Shown one piece after another: positions 1 to 5,345 of a stretch of DNA of 5,345 bases (positions are counted from its first letter, which is position 1; the number at the start of each line of letters is the position of its first letter). Under the pieces are notes generated by a model that was given only the letters and a program-made list of their open reading frames with translations, made no database searches and was not told the origin of the DNA. Made by a program: the position numbers and the translations under genes. This DNA comes from Bacteroidales bacterium (GTDB lineage: Bacteria > Bacteroidota > Bacteroidia > Bacteroidales > VadinHA17). The stretch is from positions 1 through 5,345 of the forward strand of contig JAOZKQ010000155.1 of assembly GCA_029935275.1 (NCBI GenBank). Direction: 5' to 3'.

Positions 1-13
1 TTTTAAGTAGTGA

Positions 14-1009
14 TCAGTATTTTACGGTAAGCACATCATGCACTTCCCGGTAGCCACCTGTTCCTTCAAATTTGTAATTTAAGATAAAGGCCCTGGTCAC
101 CGGATCAAAGGTGTTTTCTCCATTAGGTTCAACAATTGGTGTTTTTCCTAAACCGGTAACCGTAACAGAATTATCCTCACTAACTATAAGTCTTACCCTG
201 TAGCCAGAGCTACCCAGATCAGCACAATCTGTTTCAAAAATTGTTTCGGTAACTGCAGTCATGGTTTTATCCATTGTAAAATCTCTTACTCCGGTAAACG
301 GGTGTGTATATGTTCCGGTACTTACATATATGCTTACAGATGATTCTGCCCATTTTGTTGCAAATGTGTCTATTGCTGTAGGTTCAGGAATAAAGAAAGA
401 TTTATATGTAAAACCGCTTGCATAGTTTTCCAGAATCGAAAAATTTATATTAGCAGGAACCTGTACCAGAATATCTTGCCCGGAAAAATCTTTATAGCTA
501 AGTATAGTTCCACGTTCCAGTTCGTCAGCCGGTAACCAATTGATAATAAGGCCTGTATCACTTAAAAGCACTTCCTTATATGCCCTTTCCAATAAGGAAG
601 ACTCGTATAAGTCTCCATAAGCAGTACCAAAAGCAGTTACCTTTATGGACCGGTTGCCTTCATCGTCTTTTGTGTAAATGTTAAAGGTATATGATTTTTC
701 CTCCAGTCCTTCCAATATGTAACTAAGTGTATCTACATCATCTTCCTGGCTGTAGTTAAACAAGAGTGAGTCATTATCATCATTATAAAAGAACAAGACT
801 TGATTAACATTGGAAGCATTGGCAAGAATACCTGTTAGCATTATTCGGTTTCTCCCTGCAAATGTTACAACCGAATCAACTTTTGTTGTATAGATAATTT
901 CACCGTCTTTTATGTACTTATAATGGAAGTCCTCCATTTTATCACAAGAGTAGGTGAAGATTACTGTTAAAAATCCAAAAAGGAATAAATATTTATTTAT
1001 AGTTTTCAT
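14..1009 (-). CDS. DUF4998-domain lipoprotein of a Sus-type locus
   Basis: With the start at ATG 1009 the protein has 331 residues and begins MKTINKYLFLFGFLTVIFTYSC, a lipoprotein signal with Cys at 22. An in-frame GTG at 1018 would add only three residues (M-I-I) and is less likely. After the Cys comes DKMEDFH, a charged stretch compatible with surface export in Bacteroidota. The region from about 33 to 215 fits DUF4998: DGEIIYTTKVDSVVTFAGRN (35-54), then LEGLEEKSYTFNIYTKDDEG (99-118), with beta-sandwich character. A second beta-rich module covers about 226-331, with ADLGSSGYRVRLIVSEDNSV (263-282) and FDPVTRAFILNYKF (301-314); similar endings occur in other Sus-locus lipoproteins such as those with DUF1735 or DUF4361. 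The gene starts 11 nt after the previous stop and closes the visible operon. I see no enzyme motif. A surface glycan-binding or scaffold role is inferred from context; the biochemical function of the family is not something I can state. Confidence 0.85.
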   Translation of the reverse strand: MKTINKYLFLFGFLTVIFTYSCDKMEDFHYKYIKDGEIIYTTKVDSVVTFAGRNRIMLTGILANASNVNQVLFFYNDDNDSLLFNYSQEDDVDTLSYILEGLEEKSYTFNIYTKDDEGNRSIKVTAFGTAYGDLYESSLLERAYKEVLLSDTGLIINWLPADELERGTILSYKDFSGQDILVQVPANINFSILENYASGFTYKSFFIPEPTAIDTFATKWAESSVSIYVSTGTYTHPFTGVRDFTMDKTMTAVTETIFETDCADLGSSGYRVRLIVSEDNSVTVTGLGKTPIVEPNGENTFDPVTRAFILNYKFEGTGGYREVHDVLTVKY

Positions 1010-1020
1010 AATTATCACTT

Positions 1021-2229
1021 TTAATTAATTTCTTCAATTATATCACCAAAAAAAGTTAATTCTGAGAAGTTAATGAAGCCTGCACCATCCCAGGTTTCCT
1101 GAACAGCAAACCTGAAATAACGTATTTCAATCGGAACTTCAAAGCTGTATTCATCCCCTTGAAAGAAATGTATCATATCTTCATCAGAATTCTGGCCATT
1201 TGGAAGACCTGAAGGCTTGACGGAAATACATTGATCTCTCAGTTGTATCCAGTTGTTCAAATCTCCTGTACCATCATCAGGAAGTTCAACCGACCCGTAA
1301 ACATCATATCTCTTTGGATTTCCATGGCTATATGCCCAAAAAGATTGTTCCAGCCCCCTCTGATGAACAACAAATCTGCTTAGTCTTACCTTTACACCAA
1401 GGTCAATTGTCATGATCTGAGGCATGGAGTGATCCCCCTGTGAGTGGGTGAATGACTGATAATCTTCGTCATATCCACTTTCAAACCTTCCTTCCCAGGC
1501 ATTCCAGTCGGTATCATTTGGTAAAATTACTTTCCTGAATTTTGTTTTATCAAGGCGTGCTTCATACATAGGTGTAATTGTACTATCGGGTGATTCCGGA
1601 TATTTAGGGTCCGAAAAGTTATCCCAGCGATCCCTGACCACTACAAAGAACCTTGTTGGAACAGGTTCAAAGCCACGGATAGAATATCTGCCAGAGTCAA
1701 CTGAAGTATAGATGATATGCTGAAGCTGAATAACTCCAAGGCTATCTTCAGCATAGATCATGATAGACACCGGGGCTTCTGCTAAATTCACCCAGGTAAA
1801 TTTAGCCCCTCCAAAATCCGGGGCCATTATTAAGCTTTCCTGGATCAGATTTACAGGAGCTTCAAGTGGAGAACCGGTAAATTCGACCGGCTCTGAAACA
1901 TTGGCACTTCTGTCAACAGCATAAAGCTTAACTGTCCGTTCTGAGGTATCTCCAAATCCTGAAATCATCAAACTGTTCTGATAAAAAGAAGCTTTAACCT
2001 CGCTTTTTTCTCCTTCTTTTATAAAATATTCAGCTTTTACATACAAAAGATCCTTATCATCAGGTAATTTATAGCTAACGTCGAAACCACCGGGTATTGC
2101 AGTAAATGTTTTTATTTCTACCGGGCCAGGGGGTATGTCATTTTGTATTACCGGCCCCAGAGTTTTTTCTTCACAGCTTCCAAGTATAATAATTGCCATG
2201 AATATCAATAATTTGAATATATTTTTCAT
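1021..2229 (-). CDS. DUF4959-DUF5126-DUF5000 lipoprotein, probable surface glycan-binding accessory protein
   Basis: With the start at ATG 2229 the protein has 402 residues and begins MKNIFKLLIFMAIIILGSC, a compact lipoprotein signal with Cys at 19 followed by acidic residues (EEK). In-frame ATGs at 2235 and 2253 (404 and 410 residues) and a TTG at 2277 overlapping the SusD stop are alternatives. I prefer 2229 because a short duplication appears to have created the upstream ATGs. Domains in order: DUF4959, about 21-126 (GGFDVSYKLPDDKDLLYVKA at 47-66, a fibronectin-III-like pattern); DUF5126, about 127-224; DUF5000, about 226-396, resembling an F5/8 type C beta-sandwich, with MTIDLGVKVRLSRFVVHQRG (273-292), FWAYSHGNPKRYDVYGS (297-313) and IRYFRFAVQETW (369-380). 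There is no catalytic motif. This architecture commonly follows susC/susD pairs. Glycan binding at the cell surface is inferred, and the ligand is unknown. Domain names come from remembered family patterns, not a search. Confidence 0.88.
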   Translation of the reverse strand: MKNIFKLLIFMAIIILGSCEEKTLGPVIQNDIPPGPVEIKTFTAIPGGFDVSYKLPDDKDLLYVKAEYFIKEGEKSEVKASFYQNSLMISGFGDTSERTVKLYAVDRSANVSEPVEFTGSPLEAPVNLIQESLIMAPDFGGAKFTWVNLAEAPVSIMIYAEDSLGVIQLQHIIYTSVDSGRYSIRGFEPVPTRFFVVVRDRWDNFSDPKYPESPDSTITPMYEARLDKTKFRKVILPNDTDWNAWEGRFESGYDEDYQSFTHSQGDHSMPQIMTIDLGVKVRLSRFVVHQRGLEQSFWAYSHGNPKRYDVYGSVELPDDGTGDLNNWIQLRDQCISVKPSGLPNGQNSDEDMIHFFQGDEYSFEVPIEIRYFRFAVQETWDGAGFINFSELTFFGDIIEEIN

Positions 2230-2249
2230 TTTCATATATTTTTCATTTT
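2217..2249 (-). repeat. Two perfect 16-bp direct repeats at the start of the DUF4959/DUF5000 gene
   Basis: On the coding strand AAAATGAAAAATATAT occurs at 2249-2234 and again at 2232-2217, separated by one G, giving a 17-bp period. Each copy contains ATG-AAA-AAT-ATA. The downstream copy carries the likely real start (2229, MKNIF). The upstream copy is out of frame and reads M-K-N-I then TGA, and that stop overlaps the in-frame ATG at 2235 as ATGA. It looks like a small tandem duplication of the initiation region. It could also be chance in an A/T-rich leader. Confidence 0.75.
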
Positions 2250-2270
2250 TCATTTCATTAACTATTGATT

Positions 2271-4163
2271 TTACCAACCCGGATTCTGAACCAGGTTAGG
2301 GTTAAGTACCTGCTCATTTTCACGTATTGGCCACAAATAATCCCTAACTGTAAAACTCTGATTGAAAAGGGTATTTAAGCGATAATATTCACGCACTTCA
2401 GTTTTTAGAACATTCCATCCTTTAATTGGCTTATTCATGTATTCACGGGCCAGTTTCCATCTTTTCAGATCCCAAAAACGGGCACCTTCAAATGCCATTT
2501 CTATTAGTCTTTCCCTCTGGATTATTTCCCTCATACCTGCTTTAGAAGAAGGTTTGTCGGGTAGGTTTGAATGTGCTGCCCAGCTTTCCATAACACCGTT
2601 CAATCCGGCACGCTCACGGATTTTATCAATATATTCAAAAACTTCACCATCAGGAGCGCCTTTAACTTCATTTAAAGCTTCAGCATAATATAAATACAGG
2701 TCAGCAAGCCGGAGTGCAGGAAAGGCATAAGAAATCGTGTAGTAATAAACTCCGTTTCTAATCTCGTTTTCCAAAGCCACCAATTTTTTTGCATAATATC
2801 CTGTTACAGAATACTGGCTAACCTCAAAAACAGAAGAATATTCACCTTTTCTGTTTTTAATGATCCAGCTGTCATTATCATCAGTCACTTTACCATTGGC
2901 AAACCAGAGTGAACGGTCAAAAGCAATATCTGCATAAAAACGATACTCCCGGTCAAAATGAAGTGCCGCTGTTTGCTCGCCAATACCTATATAAAACTTG
3001 TCATCTTGTTCTGCAGTTCTTAGTTTATACCTGTTTTTATAATCAAATTCATTGTCCTCATCAATAGGTATCCCGTTTTTTGAATAATATTGTTCGGCAA
3101 TTCTAAGTGTAGGTGCATGCCTGGATCCCACAGGATTTGAGGTTGCAGGATAAAGTCTGGGTTGGGCTTCATACTGAAGGTAATCTACAATACCAGAAGT
3201 ACCCCCCCAAATGATTTCTTTATTCCATCGGTCAGTCATCCGGCTTCTTAATGCCATTTTCATCATTATGCTGTCATTATGAGGAAATGCCGAGACCAGA
3301 TCAGATTTTTGGAATAGACCTTGTCCAATAGCATGTGCCATATCAATCGCAACTTTGCAGGCATCAGCAGCTTTCTGCCATTTTTGAGGGTCATAGGTAG
3401 AATTGAATAATAGTGTACCATCTTTATTTGCAAATGTAGCATAGTCAGGGTTCCCATTAAACAGGGGGCTGGCTGCGGTGATAAGGATTCTTGCTTTCAT
3501 TGCCGCAGCAATTGGCTTGGTTATCCTGCCAAGCTCTGTGGCTTCATTTTCAAGGAGATCAGGCAGGTCAATCATAGCATTATCTATCAATCTTACTGCA
3601 TAATTAAAACATGAGTCAACCGGGTCCCTATCTACTTTAATTGCATCAGTTCCTGCTGAAACCTCTGTACTTACGTCTGTAATGACCATAGGGCCATACA
3701 TTCTTGTTAAGTAGAAATGATAATATGCTTTCAGAAAGTTTACCTCAGCTTTCCACCGTTTTCTTTTATATTCATTTAAGTCCTGGACCCCGTCAATTTT
3801 ATCAAGAAATGTATTGCAGGCCCTTATACCTTCATATAAAGGTTTTCCCGAGTTATAGCCATTCCAGTAATCCATACGTGGGTTTGTAATATTTTGTTCC
3901 CCACGGGCAATTCTTACACCATTGTTATAGTTTAATCTGTCCGGATACCATATTTCATCTCCGGAAAGAAGGGAAGGATTGTTCCAGGCATCGCCATAAT
4001 CTGGTAAATAAGAATAGCAGGTAAAAAGGTATTTTTCAGATGTAAATTTATCTGAAAATGCGTTATCAATAGTTGGGATATTATCCGGTACTACATCAAG
4101 GTATTCACAGGATGAGATATTTACAAGGAATACCAGAGTTATAATATATTTAATAATTTTCAT
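2271..4163 (-). CDS. SusD-like (RagB/SusD family) glycan-binding outer-membrane lipoprotein
   Basis: This complete 630-residue SusD homolog is the surface lipoprotein that caps the SusC barrel and captures glycan for import. The ATG at 4163 gives a short lysine-containing signal peptide ending in the lipobox ISSC, with the acylated Cys at 19, followed by EYLDVVPD, a typical SusD mature N-terminus. The N-terminal SusD-like helical region covers about 23-230, with RWKAEVNFLKAYYHFYLTRM at 136-155 and YGPMVI following. The C-terminal RagB/SusD domain covers about 310-630: FPALRLADLYLYYAEALNEV (481-500, a TPR-like helix), REIIQRERLIEMAFEGARFW (545-564) running into DLKRW, and the closing LWPIRENEQVLNPNLVQNPGW at 610-630, which is close to the family consensus end. 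The protein looks intact, at the long end of the usual size. It starts 18 nt after the SusC stop, so the two are presumably cotranscribed. Aromatic residues in the middle could bind sugar, but I cannot pick the binding site from sequence alone. Confidence 0.96.
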   Translation of the reverse strand: MKIIKYIITLVFLVNISSCEYLDVVPDNIPTIDNAFSDKFTSEKYLFTCYSYLPDYGDAWNNPSLLSGDEIWYPDRLNYNNGVRIARGEQNITNPRMDYWNGYNSGKPLYEGIRACNTFLDKIDGVQDLNEYKRKRWKAEVNFLKAYYHFYLTRMYGPMVITDVSTEVSAGTDAIKVDRDPVDSCFNYAVRLIDNAMIDLPDLLENEATELGRITKPIAAAMKARILITAASPLFNGNPDYATFANKDGTLLFNSTYDPQKWQKAADACKVAIDMAHAIGQGLFQKSDLVSAFPHNDSIMMKMALRSRMTDRWNKEIIWGGTSGIVDYLQYEAQPRLYPATSNPVGSRHAPTLRIAEQYYSKNGIPIDEDNEFDYKNRYKLRTAEQDDKFYIGIGEQTAALHFDREYRFYADIAFDRSLWFANGKVTDDNDSWIIKNRKGEYSSVFEVSQYSVTGYYAKKLVALENEIRNGVYYYTISYAFPALRLADLYLYYAEALNEVKGAPDGEVFEYIDKIRERAGLNGVMESWAAHSNLPDKPSSKAGMREIIQRERLIEMAFEGARFWDLKRWKLAREYMNKPIKGWNVLKTEVREYYRLNTLFNQSFTVRDYLWPIRENEQVLNPNLVQNPGW

Positions 4164-4181
4164 ATCTTTTAATGTATAAAG

Positions 4182-5345
4182 TTAAAATGATAATTGAACA
4201 CCACCGTTTAGTACCATTTGAATTGGGTAGCCAAGTCCATTACCACCCATTTCAGGGTCCCACAATTTAAAATTACTAAAAGTATAAAGGTTAACTCCGT
4301 TAAAATAGAACCTGCATTGAGTAAGTTTAGCTTTAGCAATGACATGAAGTGGTAAAGAATAACCAATTTCCAGGGTCTTTAGCCTCATAAAAGCACCGTT
4401 TTGCATAAAATGCGTACTTGTTTGGCTATTGTTATTCATTACTGTCTCCGAAAGTCTGGGCCATAAAGCATATACATCCCTGTGTTCCTCAGACCAGTAA
4501 CTGTCGGCATAAATCTTAAGGAGTTGATTATTACGTACTGTATTTAAATCTACAACTTCACCCGGATAGACAATATTGACAAAAGGAGCCGTATAATAAG
4601 GAGAAACCCAGAAAGATTCATTTCCAAGCCCCTGTAAGAATATTGAAAAATCAAAACCTTTATATCCCGTTGAAATACCAAAGCCATATACAATTTCAGG
4701 AGCTGTGGGAAAACCGATGGGCACCCTGTCCAGACCCGAAATACGGTCATCCCCGTTAATGTCTTTGTATTTTATATCCCCACCTGTATATTCACCAAAT
4801 GTTTGTTCAGGAGAATTATCTACCTCACTTTGGTCAACAAAGAACCTTTCTGCAACATATCCCCAGGTTTGATTTATTGGTTTACCCACAGCTGAGCGCC
4901 AGGGAGTTTCAGAATAGTCAGGCTCTTCGGCCTTTGTAATGATCCCATGTGCATAGGTGAAATTAGCCCGTATCTGCATCCAGAAGTCTTTGTTAAAAGA
5001 CTGGCTGTAATCAGCCGAAATGTCAATCCCCTGGCTTTCGGCCTCACCTACATTAGCCCTTACATTTGCTTCCAGTCCCATAGTTGCCAGCTGGATACGG
5101 TCCATCAGTATATTTGTTCTAACATCCCTGAAAATATCAGCCTGGATATTTAGCTTTTCAAAAAGGCCTAATTCAATACCTATATTCAGTTTCTTGGCAG
5201 TTTCCCAGGTAATCTGGTCATTTTCGTATCGTTGCACAGAAACACCGGATTTTTCGTAATCCATATAAGTTCCAAAGGGAATGCTTTTATTCCAGTCATT
5301 CATATTTACCTGTGATAAATAGAAGAAGCGGTCATCAGCACTTCC
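4182..5345 (-). CDS. SusC-like TonB-dependent outer-membrane transporter, C-terminal part (5' end outside window)
   Basis: This is the last 387 residues of a SusC/RagA-family TonB-dependent transporter, the outer-membrane barrel that imports oligosaccharides using TonB energy. The reading frame stays open to the right edge: 14 codons precede the first in-window ATG at 5303, so that ATG is internal. Full-length SusC proteins are about 1000 residues, so the signal peptide, carboxypeptidase-like domain, TonB box, plug and first half of the barrel are missing. Visible family signatures, numbered from the edge, are: an amphipathic barrel stretch with LNIGIELGLFEKLNIQADIF (53-72); the SusC loop DINGDDRISGLD followed by VPIGFP (about 195-213); FMRLKTLEIGYSLP (319-332); and a terminal aromatic (VQLSF), typical of an outer-membrane barrel recognised by the BAM machinery. 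The stop codon is 18 nt before the SusD-like gene, the standard susC-susD order. The family assignment is firm; the substrate is unknown. Confidence 0.95.
   Translation of the reverse strand, partial: GSADDRFFYLSQVNMNDWNKSIPFGTYMDYEKSGVSVQRYENDQITWETAKKLNIGIELGLFEKLNIQADIFRDVRTNILMDRIQLATMGLEANVRANVGEAESQGIDISADYSQSFNKDFWMQIRANFTYAHGIITKAEEPDYSETPWRSAVGKPINQTWGYVAERFFVDQSEVDNSPEQTFGEYTGGDIKYKDINGDDRISGLDRVPIGFPTAPEIVYGFGISTGYKGFDFSIFLQGLGNESFWVSPYYTAPFVNIVYPGEVVDLNTVRNNQLLKIYADSYWSEEHRDVYALWPRLSETVMNNNSQTSTHFMQNGAFMRLKTLEIGYSLPLHVIAKAKLTQCRFYFNGVNLYTFSNFKLWDPEMGGNGLGYPIQMVLNGGVQLSF

Noticed and set aside
1..13. Possible transcription terminator after the DUF4998 gene
   Set aside because: Only 13 nt follow the stop and they show no hairpin; the operon may simply continue beyond the window.
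2271..2277. TTG at 2277 giving an overlap between the SusD-like gene and the next gene
   Set aside because: It would place a long polar extension before the lipoprotein signal peptide; ATGs downstream give a normal signal length, so the overlap is probably not real.
2437..2688. Plus-strand open frame of 83 codons
   Set aside because: It lies wholly antisense to the strongly conserved C-terminal SusD domain, has no family resemblance or signal, and reads as a shadow of that gene.
3266..3457. Minus-strand 63-codon frame inside the SusD-like gene
   Set aside because: It is an out-of-frame shadow of the SusD coding sequence, with no independent start context or motif.
4947..5259. Two overlapping plus-strand open frames (68 and 79 codons)
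   Set aside because: Both are antisense to the SusC barrel region and overlap each other in different frames; nothing recognisable is encoded.
4182..5303. ATG at 5303 as the start of a short, complete barrel protein
   Set aside because: The frame continues open upstream to the window edge (14 more codons), and a SusC homolog lacking its plug and signal peptide is not expected. The ATG is internal.

Overview
The window looks like part of a Sus-type glycan-uptake locus (polysaccharide utilization locus) from a member of the Bacteroidota. The evidence is the paired SusC-like and SusD-like genes, three lipoprotein signal peptides of Bacteroidota type, A/T-rich translation starts without clear Shine-Dalgarno sites, and a moderately AT-rich composition (about 40% GC by eye). 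The genus cannot be told from this sequence.

All genes lie on the minus strand, so transcription runs from high to low coordinates. From the right edge the order is: the C-terminal 387 residues of a SusC-like TonB-dependent outer-membrane transporter (gene start outside the window); a complete SusD-like glycan-binding lipoprotein; a lipoprotein with DUF4959, DUF5126 and DUF5000 modules (the last resembling an F5/8 type C, galactose-binding fold); and a lipoprotein with an N-terminal DUF4998 region and a beta-rich C-terminal module. Gaps between genes are 18, about 41 and 11 nt, so the four are very probably one transcript. No promoter or terminator is visible between them. Only 13 nt follow the last stop, so the operon may continue to the left.

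The expected working model is that SusC and SusD form the import complex in the outer membrane. SusD caps the barrel and captures oligosaccharide, while the two downstream lipoproteins are probably surface-exposed accessory proteins that bind or present the glycan. No glycoside hydrolase, polysaccharide lyase, sulfatase or regulator lies inside the window, so the substrate cannot be assigned.

The region is otherwise ordinary and nearly all coding. The most unusual local detail is a perfect 16-bp direct repeat (17-bp period) at the start of the DUF4959/DUF5000 gene. It multiplies the possible start codons and creates a tiny out-of-frame ORF. I found no RNA gene, CRISPR array, insertion sequence or clearly novel system.
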